Numbered from the stretch's first letter, positions 1-6,250 are shown. The stretch is DNA of 8,742 nucleotides from an uncultured Solobacterium sp. (GCA_900547815.1 URHY01000079.1:1-8742), one strand, 5' to 3'. Made by a program: numbers and translations. The notes: generated by a model not told the origin, from the sequence alone.

Positions 1-307
1 CACCCCATAACTTGGATCTTAGATCATCCCCAAACTCTTTCATCAAGAGTCTGGCCGATACACCCTTCATAGCTTTTATAATATTTGGAATGTAATGCTT
101 CGGCGTACAATTGATCAGCATATGGATATGATCCTCATCCATATTCATTTCCAGAATTAGAAAATCATTATCCTTTGAAATTTGAGTCAGCAGCTCTTTT
201 AACTTTATTGCGACCTGTCCATTCAAGACATCACGACGATACTTTACACACCATACGATATGATACTGTATTGAATAGACATAGCCTCTACCTTTAACAA
301 CTTCCAT
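1..307 (-). CDS. tnpA: IS200/IS605-family TnpA transposase, 5' part only (truncated by window edge)
   Basis: This encodes the HUH single-strand transposase that excises and inserts IS200/IS605 elements as single-stranded DNA. My translation of the minus strand starts MEVVKGRGYVYSIQYHIVWC and continues with VKYRRDVL. This matches the family N-terminus (YHIVWxxKYRR). The metal-binding HUH pair is visible as HIHML in the stretch MDEDHIHMLI, followed by KGVSARLLMKEF. About 102 residues are present. The family is usually 130-155 residues, so the C-terminal helix with the catalytic tyrosine lies beyond base 1 and I cannot tell whether the gene is intact. The ATG at 305-307 is preceded by GAGGT with good spacing. 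The reading frame has no stop over the visible part. Whether a tnpB follows is not visible. Confidence 0.93.
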   Translation of the reverse strand, partial: MEVVKGRGYVYSIQYHIVWCVKYRRDVLNGQVAIKLKELLTQISKDNDFLILEMNMDEDHIHMLINCTPKHYIPNIIKAMKGVSARLLMKEFGDDLRSKLWG

Positions 308-315
308 ATGTTTTT

Positions 316-332
316 ACCTCATCAATATTATA
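316..332 (-). promoter_or_regulatory. tnpA -10 box and ribosome binding site
   Basis: On the minus strand a TATAAT (327-332) is followed by TGAGGTA (about 315-321), then the tnpA ATG. The -35 region is poor and the implied leader is very short. A second TATAAT lies at 354-359. Weak, tightly folded starts are typical of IS200 elements, whose transposase is poorly expressed. Confidence 0.4.
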
Positions 333-397
333 ACATATGTATATGATTAAAACATTATATTTATCATTTATTTTTAAATTATTTGTTTAACATCTGC

Positions 398-443
398 CAA
401 TCTAATTCATCGCATGACTAAAGTCACGAGTTTTCTTAGATTG
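398..443 (-). repeat. IS200/IS605 left-end hairpin upstream of tnpA
   Basis: A nested dyad lies about 90 bp upstream of tnpA. The outer arms CAATCTAA (398-405) and TTAGATTG (436-443) are perfect. The inner arms TGACT (415-419) and AGTCA (422-426) extend outwards with mismatches. IS200/IS605 elements carry subterminal imperfect hairpins that TnpA recognises on one strand. The position and the CTCGTGAC/GTCATG-like core fit a left end. The exact element boundary is not defined, but it should lie between about 443 and the toxin-gene stop at 476. Confidence 0.6.
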
Positions 444-475
444 CATTATAAATTTTTGATTTTTTAATAAACAAT

Positions 476-791
476 TTACAATCCTTGAATAATATTCAGA
501 TAGTCCTGACATTGATCTACGCCCGCATAAATAATAATTTGTTTTTTATCCTCGTTGATTTTGTAAAATACCAAGTCCTTTTCGAGTATCAACACCTGAT
601 AGCCTTGTCGTTTTAAAACAGGATATCTAGGTATCGTTCCTAAATATGGATTATCTTCCACCAGATATATATTCTTTTCTAAATCATCTATTTTTTAATA
701 CAATATCCTCACCGAAATTTCTTGCGATATTCATTACAATTTTTCGAATAACAATATCTGCGGTATCTGTACGTACAATAGTATATTTCAT
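476..791 (-). pseudogene. RelE/ParE-family toxin gene, frameshifted
   Basis: This is the toxin half of a type II toxin-antitoxin pair, broken by a single-base frameshift. From the ATG at 789-791 the frame reads MKYTIVRTDTADIVIRKIVM and on to GEDIVLKNR, then stops at TGA (684-686), giving 35 residues. Shifting frame by one base in the six-A run (plus-strand T run 691-696) restores IDDLEKNIYLVEDNPYLG, then PRYPVLKRQGYQVLILEKDL and VFYKINEDKK, ending at 476. The whole span is 316 nt, exactly one base more than a 104-residue ORF, so one extra A explains the break. RelE/ParE toxins are usually about 90-110 residues. Near the C-terminus the sequence reads YAGVDQCQDYLNII. The family normally has an arginine near that position (xxRxDY), so the cysteine may be a second lesion. 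The start is one base after the antitoxin stop, with AAAGGAAAA as the ribosome binding site. A sequencing error or a phase-variable tract cannot be excluded. Confidence 0.85.
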
Positions 792-792
792 T

Positions 793-1071
793 TTATTTTC
801 CTTTTAACATAGCTCTTAAATCATTAAAAATGTCTTGAATAGGTGATACTCTTCCGTTCAAAACATCTTCATCTGCTTCTGCAAGCAATTTCAACAATTC
901 AATTCTTGACTTCATACTTTTGTATTCATCATAAGATAAAGAAACCGTATCACCACGTCCATTTACTGTAATAATTACAGCTTCCTTCTCTTCCCAATAT
1001 TGCTTTGAAATTTCATTATAGTGATTTCTTAAACCAGCAGATGGCCTAATAGATTCTCGTATATGATACAT
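793..1071 (-). CDS. Phd/YefM-family type II antitoxin
   Basis: This encodes a 92-residue antitoxin expected to bind and neutralise the adjacent RelE/ParE-type toxin and to repress its own promoter. The N-terminal half carries the Phd/YefM-type DNA-binding/dimerisation pattern: a short strand, helix NHYNEISKQYWEEKEAVIITV, then the NGRGDTVSLSYDEYKSM turn-helix that resembles the YefM NGr..vvls.eey motif. The C-terminal third (LLKLLAEADEDVLNGRVSPI) is the charged, probably flexible toxin-wrapping tail. The ATG at 1069-1071 has an excellent GGAGGTGAT site 7 bases upstream. One base separates its stop from the toxin start, which is the usual antitoxin-first operon order. It appears intact although the partner toxin is frameshifted. 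Confidence 0.88.
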   Translation of the reverse strand: MYHIRESIRPSAGLRNHYNEISKQYWEEKEAVIITVNGRGDTVSLSYDEYKSMKSRIELLKLLAEADEDVLNGRVSPIQDIFNDLRAMLKGK

Positions 1072-1096
1072 AACATCACCTCCATAATATATGTAA

Positions 1097-1111
1097 ATTA
1101 TATTATAATAT
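1097..1111 (-). promoter_or_regulatory. Antitoxin promoter region with palindromic operator candidate
   Basis: A perfect 12-bp palindrome ATATTATAATAT (1100-1111) contains or overlaps two TATAAT boxes on the minus strand (1097-1102 and 1102-1107). It lies just upstream of the antitoxin ribosome binding site. Phd/YefM antitoxins repress their own operon through short palindromes over the -10 region, so this is the natural operator candidate. No convincing -35 box is visible. Confidence 0.45.
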
Positions 1112-1177
1112 GACTATACAATCCATTTACACCATCTTCTAACTGCTTGTTTTTATCCGAAAATAAGGCTTCCCTAT

Positions 1178-1206
1178 TTGCATAAACTTTCCTTTATCGG
1201 TATAAT
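1178..1206 (+). promoter_or_regulatory. Promoter for antisense RNA
   Basis: TTGCAT (1178-1183), a 17-base spacer and a perfect TATAAT (1201-1206) point rightwards on the plus strand. No plausible plus-strand ORF follows before the hairpin terminator at 1259-1304. The promoter therefore most likely drives a short untranslated RNA starting near 1213. Confidence 0.6.
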
Positions 1207-1212
1207 ACAGAT

Positions 1213-1310
1213 ACAGAAAGGCTACTGGATGCAGTGGTCACTCTGAATTGATAATGTCAAAAGACACTAGTAATCCATTGTGGTGATGTGAACTAGTGTC
1301 TTTTACATTT
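1213..1310 (+). ncRNA. Putative antisense antitoxin RNA (type I system)
   Basis: This is a predicted RNA of about 95-100 nt running from the TTGCAT-17-TATAAT promoter to the hairpin at 1259-1304, which is followed by TTTTACATTTTTC. It overlaps the 3' end of the small hydrophobic peptide gene on the other strand (1293-1394) and shares its terminator hairpin. The 20-nt loop of that hairpin (1272-1291) is therefore fully complementary to the loop of the peptide mRNA. This convergent layout with a shared bidirectional terminator is known from Fst/par, TxpA/RatA and BsrG/SR4 type I toxin-antitoxin loci. The role is inferred from layout only; I do not recognise the RNA by sequence. Confidence 0.55.
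1259..1304. terminator. Bidirectional terminator shared by toxin mRNA and antisense RNA
   Basis: AAAAGACACTAGT (1259-1271) pairs perfectly with ACTAGTGTCTTTT (1292-1304), a 13-bp stem with a 20-nt loop. The plus-strand tail (TTTTACATTTTTC) is a reasonable U tract. The minus-strand tail (TTTTGACATT) is weaker, so read-through in that direction is possible. The stop codon of the minus-strand peptide (1293-1295) lies inside the stem. Confidence 0.8.
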
Positions 1311-1394
1311 TTCTATAATCAATAATGTGATTCTAAGTATTTCTACTAGTGCCATTAAACACATGGCAACATCAATGTATAGATAAATATACAT
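1293..1394 (-). CDS. Small hydrophobic peptide, candidate type I toxin (33 aa)
   Basis: My translation from the ATG at 1392-1394 gives 33 residues, MYIYLYIDVAMCLMALVEIL followed by RITLLIIEKCKRH. It is a single hydrophobic, helix-compatible stretch ending in a short basic tail. This is the plan of membrane-acting type I toxins such as Fst, TxpA and holin-like toxins, although I do not recognise the exact family. A perfect AGGAGG (1404-1409) stands 9 bases before the start. An ATG at 1399-1401 is too close to that site and stops after nine codons. A candidate TATAAT lies at 1500-1505, so the mRNA would carry a leader of about 100 nt. The gene ends inside the terminator hairpin and is overlapped by the predicted antisense RNA. 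Toxicity is inferred; the ORF, ribosome binding site and hairpin are seen directly. Confidence 0.65.
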   Translation of the reverse strand: MYIYLYIDVAMCLMALVEILRITLLIIEKCKRH

Positions 1395-1499
1395 ACAACA
1401 TGTCCTCCTGAAAAAAATTGAAGGATCTGCCGAGAACTCAAACAGATTTCTTTATTTAATTCAGAGGGTTCACCGTTACTACATCCAGTAGCACTTCTA

Positions 1500-1505
1500 A
1501 TTATA
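1500..1505 (-). promoter_or_regulatory. -10 box for the small peptide transcript
   Basis: A minus-strand TATAAT lies 7 bases before the outer inverted repeat, so transcription would start at or near GCTACTGGATG. The -35 region is poor (ATAATG at 17-base spacing). Confidence 0.4.
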
Positions 1506-1841
1506 ATGGTTCAATGTGAAAACATTATTAATTCCAATAAATTTGTTGCGAGTGCCTTTACAAATTCTTTAAATAATCCTCCATATTTTTTTCTTCATAA
1601 TCTTTTCTTCTCTTTCTTTAACGCAAAAAGAGTTTCTTGTTCATGCCACAGAAACTCTTTTGTACTCTATAATCGAAAAAAACCTATTATCAATAGCTTT
1701 AAAATACTATATTGGTCAGCATGTTTACATCTCAAGCTTTCACTGAATTTGCCAATCGATAATGTCAAATTCATTATACATACAAAATTTTAACATGCCA
1801 TCGTTTTTCTAACTTATATAGTTATCTATTCGATTTAATTA
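1506..1841. other. Intergenic stretch after the kinase gene, no intact gene
   Basis: I see no intact gene here. An open plus-strand frame of 95 codons (1506-1793) has no ribosome binding site, is rich in F, N, S and I as expected of AT-rich noise, and runs through a terminator hairpin. On the minus strand, 1511-1666 reads as a protein-like frame with one stop (see findings). A 12-bp GATAATGTCAAA at 1758-1769 repeats a piece of the type I-like module (1250-1261). Confidence 0.5.
1626..1661. terminator. Hairpin terminator downstream of the signalling operon
   Basis: AAAAGAGTTTC (1626-1636) pairs perfectly with GAAACTCTTTT (1651-1661), an 11-bp stem with a 14-nt loop. It has T runs on both strands, five Ts on the minus strand. 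It is the first good terminator after the kinase stop at 1842, about 180 bases further on. Confidence 0.65.
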
Positions 1842-3986
1842 TCACTTTAATTTATAACCACACAACTTCGATATAACTCGAATCAATACATCCTTATCTA
1901 AAGGTTTGGATACATGTGCATTCATTCCAGCTTTTTTAGCCTTTATTTTATCTTCCATAAACGCATTGGCTGTCATCGCCACAATTGGAATATTTAAATC
2001 CATTTCACGAATCATTCGAGTTGCCTCATATCCATCCATTTCCGGCATCATAATATCCATTAAGATAATGTCAAAAGATTCGGGTGCATTCTTATAGATA
2101 TCCACCGCTTCTTTACCGTTTGTAGCACAAGTAACTCTAGCCCCTTCGTTTTCGATAATAAACCTGGCAATTTCCATATTCAATTCATTATCTTCTACAA
2201 GTAAAACTCTAAGTCCTTCAATCGATGCGGAAGCTGATTCTTTAACTCTTTCATTTTTATGTTCTTCATCGATTTTAAATGGAATGCGTATCACAAATTG
2301 AGAACCCACACCTTCTTGACTTGTAAACGCAATGGATCCACCCATCTTTTCGACAAGGCTTTTTGCGATTGGCATACCCAAACCTGTCCCCACATATTTA
2401 GAACGACTTCCCATATGTTCTTGGGCAAAAGGCTCAAAGATTTTGTTCTGGAATTCTTTAGACATACCAACACCTGTGTCTCGACAAGTGAATTCAATCA
2501 CGGTCGAATTTGAATGATTTGAATCCAACTCTTTATAACTTACATAGATAAATCCATTATCCCGATTGTATTTAATGGCATTGGAAAGAACATTCATTAA
2601 TACACGCTTTACATGGATTGGACTTCCAATCAAATATGGATGGGTAATACTTTTTTCTTCTTCGACAATTTGAATATTACGCTCTTTTGCGAGTTCTTCT
2701 ACTATTCCAATCGTTTCATCACTCAACTTATCTATATTAAATCCAACTTCTTCAAGGACGATTTCACCCGACTCAAGCTTACTCATGTCTAATACTTCAT
2801 TCACTAATTCAAGTAATGTATTTGAAGCATCTTTGATCTTTGCACGACAATGGGCTTGCTTTTTAATATCATCCCTATAATAATCACCAACTTCAACCAT
2901 ACCAATGATTCCATTGATGGGAGTACGAATATCGTGAGACATTCTTTGAAGAAATTCGGTTTTGGCAACATTAGCCGCCTCTGCCTTTTTAGCTGCCTTT
3001 AATAATTCTTCTTGGTGCGCTTTCTCTTTTTCTTGATCTTTAACCTGTCTTATACGATTATTGCGATACCCAATATATCTTAGTACAAGCACAAATAATA
3101 TATATATAAGTAAAATCGCAATTAATTTTGTGAAAACACCTTCAAATACCACATGATCTGGAATATAGGCAAAGATATAATAATTACTTTGTTTCAACAT
3201 AATGCCATAATAGCCTACGCCTTTACTATTAAAACGATAAATATGTTGACTATCCTTATTCTTTTTTAAGAATTGAACGACTTCATTATTTTTTGTCGAA
3301 GCATGAAGCAGTGATCTATCATTACTCGCAATGATGCTTCCCTTATCGCAAACAAGAATAGTTCCATCCAATTCTGTACTATACCCCTTTAATAGATTTT
3401 GAAGCGTTAAATTATAATTCTGCGCAAAATAAGCGGAAGTATAAAAATAAGTAGCCACAATACCAGGTGCATCACTTCTTGCACATGTCGCAATATCTAA
3501 ATGAGACCCATCATCCAATTCAATGCGTTGAGAATAAGTTCTTTCTGGATAATTCATATAGTCCAAAACAATATCTTTACAGATATATTGATAAACTTGT
3601 TTTAAAATGGAATCATTTGTACTATAGGAACTTTCTATATTCCCATTTTCATCCAATACAAGACTTCCATCCATCCATAACGTACTCAGATTTTCTTTTA
3701 GAAAAGCTTGATCTATAGGGTTTCCTGCATCCACTTTACTTTGAATATTCGTTTGAAGCTGACGACAACTCTCAATCGTTCGTAATAAACTCTTCGATTC
3801 ACTCGCCTCATTATAATGGGTATAAGTGGAACATTGTACCTTTACATAATTTACGATTTTTACCAACTTGATTTCTGTTTCATCTTTTTGTGTTTGAATA
3901 AAATAAAATGCAGAAGAGAAAATCATACAAATCCCTAGTAGTGCTGTCAGTATATGGTAGTAACAATTTTTAATACGCAAAATCAT
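1842..3986 (-). CDS. Membrane hybrid sensor histidine kinase with C-terminal receiver
   Basis: A 714-residue sensor kinase. Membrane segments are at about 9-30 and 284-305 and enclose a roughly 250-residue extracytoplasmic sensor region of Cache/PAS-like size, though I cannot assign its fold. A charged helix (about 314-348, rich in E, K and A) leads to the kinase core: H box MSHDIRTPINGIIGM with phospho-accepting H351, N box VLMNVLSNAIKYN (N469), G1 DTGVGM (503-508), F box near FEPF (517-520) and G2 GTGLGM (533-538). A receiver follows: acidic E598/D599, phospho-acceptor D644 (ILMDIMMPEMDG), T672 and K694 (SKP). All catalytic residues are present. It is last in a three-gene operon and overlaps the binding-protein gene by 17 bases. 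GGAGG stands only 3 bases before this ATG but 9 bases before a TTG two codons later, so TTG (3978-3980) may be the real start. The ligand is probably presented by the neighbouring lipoprotein (inference). Confidence 0.93.
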   Translation of the reverse strand: MILRIKNCYYHILTALLGICMIFSSAFYFIQTQKDETEIKLVKIVNYVKVQCSTYTHYNEASESKSLLRTIESCRQLQTNIQSKVDAGNPIDQAFLKENLSTLWMDGSLVLDENGNIESSYSTNDSILKQVYQYICKDIVLDYMNYPERTYSQRIELDDGSHLDIATCARSDAPGIVATYFYTSAYFAQNYNLTLQNLLKGYSTELDGTILVCDKGSIIASNDRSLLHASTKNNEVVQFLKKNKDSQHIYRFNSKGVGYYGIMLKQSNYYIFAYIPDHVVFEGVFTKLIAILLIYILFVLVLRYIGYRNNRIRQVKDQEKEKAHQEELLKAAKKAEAANVAKTEFLQRMSHDIRTPINGIIGMVEVGDYYRDDIKKQAHCRAKIKDASNTLLELVNEVLDMSKLESGEIVLEEVGFNIDKLSDETIGIVEELAKERNIQIVEEEKSITHPYLIGSPIHVKRVLMNVLSNAIKYNRDNGFIYVSYKELDSNHSNSTVIEFTCRDTGVGMSKEFQNKIFEPFAQEHMGSRSKYVGTGLGMPIAKSLVEKMGGSIAFTSQEGVGSQFVIRIPFKIDEEHKNERVKESASASIEGLRVLLVEDNELNMEIARFIIENEGARVTCATNGKEAVDIYKNAPESFDIILMDIMMPEMDGYEATRMIREMDLNIPIVAMTANAFMEDKIKAKKAGMNAHVSKPLDKDVLIRVISKLCGYKLK

Positions 3987-4773
3987 CCACCTCCAAATAC
4001 TTTTCTGGATTCGATAGATATTTACCTATGATTTTTTTAGAAGTGCCATCCTTACGCATCTCTTTTAAAGTCTTGTCTAACTTCTCACAAAGATCACGCT
4101 TATCATTTTTTGAGAAAGCTACACCAACGCCTACTTTCATCAAAGGCTCTTCTAAAATACGAAAATTCGCATCATAGTCCTTCATATATTGAATGATTGA
4201 TTCTTCATGAGCGCCAATCGCATCCACATATCCTTTTTGTAGGAATGTAAAAATCAATTCTCTATGGTTTAAACTAATCAAATTACCTACATTATAATTG
4301 CCATTTAATAAAATATCTTCTGGCATTGTGGTCGATTGTACAGCTACATTTTTACCTTTTAAATCATCCAAAGTATAAATATCACTATCCTTATTGACCG
4401 CAATCACCTGGCGACTTGCGATATATGGACCAGCCCACTTGTAGTCATCTAATCTTCCTTCCATAGAAAAACATGCCATGATACAATCGATTTTTCCGCT
4501 TTCTAAAAGTTCTTTATTCTTTTCCCAATCAATATAAACCACTTCAATGCGATATCCCAATCGCTTAAAAGCTTCGGTTGCCAAATCCACATCAATACCG
4601 GTAGGATTTCCATCCTCATTCAAATAGTTGTAGGGCGGATAATTATCACTACCTAAAGTAATAACAGGTAAATTGGATTCGTCCGATTCTAAATTGCTTG
4701 TCTTACATCCGCTTAGTAAACAAACAAGTAAAGATAAACTCAATAAACTTGTAATTATTCGTTTCCCTTTCAA
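3970..4773 (-). CDS. Family 3 extracellular solute-binding lipoprotein, probable sensor partner
   Basis: A 267-residue binding protein of the amino-acid type (SBP_bac_3). A basic start and hydrophobic signal end in the lipobox LLSGC with lipidated C23. The mature domain begins LPVITLGSDNYPPYNYLNED, and family landmarks follow: GIDVDLATEAFKRLG, the ligand-contact arginine in SMEGRLDDYKWAGPYI (R107), the hinge LKGKNVAVQ, and GYVDAIGAHEES. The aspartate that usually holds the ligand amino group aligns with H189 (E190 next to it), so the ligand may not be a standard amino acid. The start codon is TTG (4771-4773), 7 bases after AGGAGG, a site encoded in the last codons of the upstream regulator. 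One base separates the two genes, and the 3' end overlaps the kinase start. No ABC permease or ATPase gene is present, which suggests a sensory rather than a transport role. Confidence 0.9.
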   Translation of the reverse strand: MKGKRIITSLLSLSLLVCLLSGCKTSNLESDESNLPVITLGSDNYPPYNYLNEDGNPTGIDVDLATEAFKRLGYRIEVVYIDWEKNKELLESGKIDCIMACFSMEGRLDDYKWAGPYIASRQVIAVNKDSDIYTLDDLKGKNVAVQSTTMPEDILLNGNYNVGNLISLNHRELIFTFLQKGYVDAIGAHEESIIQYMKDYDANFRILEEPLMKVGVGVAFSKNDKRDLCEKLDKTLKEMRKDGTSKKIIGKYLSNPEKYLEVDDFAY

Positions 4774-4774
4774 A

Positions 4775-6250
4775 TCATCTCCTCCTATCTATTTGACCAA
4801 TCACACCAATATATCGATCTGTATCCAAGCCAGACCACAACGTATGAAATTTTATATTTAACTCTTTAAATTGTAAAGTAAACTCTTTATTTTCCACAGA
4901 AGTTTCATTTAAATGTTTTTTAACTTTTTCAATCACTTCTTCATTCACATCAAACGACTCAAATTCCAACGTACTCTTTTTATACTTTTTATTTTTCTCT
5001 CGATCTATAATAGTTAACTCACCAGTTAAAGGATTATAATCAAATAAGACTTTAGATTGACTCAATTCAAAAAAGTCCATCTTTTCCTGCAAGAAATCAA
5101 TGATACGTTGCGAATGATCATTATATGGCAATGTTTCCGATTTTAATATTTCACCAGACAATTTTTTTGCCTCATAATAATCCTTATAATCATCCTTTTG
5201 CGTTTTAAAAGCCACATAAATATCTGTACCCATCTCTTTTAAACACTCTAGTAACAACGGATTGAAACTTCCACACTTACCATCCAAAATCATTTGAATG
5301 GCCGTTCTATAATCATAGGCCTTTTTATATACATGCGTACTTGTCAGTGCATCAAACGCATCGGCAATCGATACAACTTGGGCTGAAATAGGAATATCAT
5401 TAGCCACTAAGCCATCGGGATATCCCTTTCCATCAAAGCGTTCGTGGTGCCATCTACAAATTTCATAAGCTATTTGAACCAATGGATTATCATTCGGATA
5501 TTCCATACTACGAATCATTTTTGCGCCAAGTAAAGTATGACTTTTCATTATTTCATACTCTTCAACTGTAAGCTTTGCGGGCTTATTTAAAATATCCTTT
5601 GAAATTGACACCTTACCAATATCATGTAAAGACGATGCCGTCGCAATCAATGTAATATCAGACTCCGTTAATGGATACGCATCCGTTTTCTCAACTAACC
5701 TTCTTAAAAGCATCTGTGTGGCAATACGAATATGAAGAATATGTTCACGACTCTCCTTATTGTATGCTCCTACAACACTACTCAAAATACTGATCATCAC
5801 TTTATTATTTTCTTCTTTTTCATACACCTGATTCACTACGACATTCGTCAATTTCTTTTGATTCGCATATAAAACAAGTGTATTCATAACTCTTCGTTTA
5901 ATAATAAACGCATCAAAAGGACGTTGAATATATTCGGCAGCCCCTAAATTATATGCCTTTTCAATAATTGAATTCTCTTCTTCTGCTGAAATCACGATCA
6001 CTGGAAATTCTTTGATCCAATGATACTGATGCATATACTCCAAAACTTCAAATCCATTCATTTTTGGCATATTGATATCTAGCAGCATTAAGTCAATCGT
6101 CCAATCCTTTTGTAGAATCTTAATAGCTTCTAGACCATCATCAGCCACTATATATTGATACTCTTCTCCTAAAATTTCTATAATCAATTCTTGGTTGAAC
6201 TTGGAGTCATCCACAACCAAAATTTTCTGTCTTTCTTCTAAACTTTTCAT
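4775..6250 (-). CDS. HD-GYP response regulator, probable c-di-GMP phosphodiesterase
   Basis: A 491-residue cytoplasmic regulator. The receiver (about 8-125) has acidic D14/D15, phospho-acceptor D58 (LLDINMPKMNG) and S88. The usual lysine is replaced by R110 (QRPFD). The HD-GYP domain (about 150-350) keeps the complete metal-binding set by pattern: E169, H173, H209-D210 (LHDIGK), H238, H268-H269 and D297. The signature HHERFDGKGYP (268-278) is also kept. Such domains hydrolyse c-di-GMP to GMP or pGpG. A C-terminal domain (about 385-491), VLFDYNPLTGELTI through RYIGVIGQI, looks PAS-like, which is unusual for the position and may sense a second signal. It is the first gene of the operon with the lipoprotein and the kinase. 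The ATG has only a weak site (AGGG), and no better in-frame start precedes it. No GGDEF synthase is in the window, so the counterpart must lie elsewhere. Confidence 0.93.
   Translation of the reverse strand: MKSLEERQKILVVDDSKFNQELIIEILGEEYQYIVADDGLEAIKILQKDWTIDLMLLDINMPKMNGFEVLEYMHQYHWIKEFPVIVISAEEENSIIEKAYNLGAAEYIQRPFDAFIIKRRVMNTLVLYANQKKLTNVVVNQVYEKEENNKVMISILSSVVGAYNKESREHILHIRIATQMLLRRLVEKTDAYPLTESDITLIATASSLHDIGKVSISKDILNKPAKLTVEEYEIMKSHTLLGAKMIRSMEYPNDNPLVQIAYEICRWHHERFDGKGYPDGLVANDIPISAQVVSIADAFDALTSTHVYKKAYDYRTAIQMILDGKCGSFNPLLLECLKEMGTDIYVAFKTQKDDYKDYYEAKKLSGEILKSETLPYNDHSQRIIDFLQEKMDFFELSQSKVLFDYNPLTGELTIIDREKNKKYKKSTLEFESFDVNEEVIEKVKKHLNETSVENKEFTLQFKELNIKFHTLWSGLDTDRYIGVIGQIDRRR

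Larger units (their letters stand above)
1221..1492. repeat. Interrupted inverted repeat bounding the type I-like module
   Basis: GCTACTGGATG (1221-1231) and CATCCAGTAGC (1482-1492) are perfect 11-bp inverted copies. Inside them CTCTGAATT (1241-1249) and AATTCAGAG (1458-1466) form a second perfect 9-bp pair. Each copy lies at the predicted 5' end of one of the two convergent transcripts. They could act by RNA folding or be the terminal repeats of a small mobile cassette of about 280 bp. I see no clear target-site duplication. Confidence 0.75.

Noticed and set aside
1375..1401. Alternative ATG at 1399-1401 for the small peptide
   Set aside because: Only 2 bases from AGGAGG and the frame stops after nine codons.
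1506..1793. 95-codon plus-strand ORF
   Set aside because: No ribosome binding site, low-complexity AT-rich composition, passes through a terminator hairpin, no recognisable motif.
1906..3718. Several plus- and minus-strand ORFs of 60-84 codons inside the kinase gene
   Set aside because: All lie in other frames of the clearly coding kinase and have no ribosome binding sites.
4673..4861. 62-codon plus-strand ORF over the lipoprotein/regulator junction
   Set aside because: Antisense to two real genes and to their ribosome binding site; no motif.
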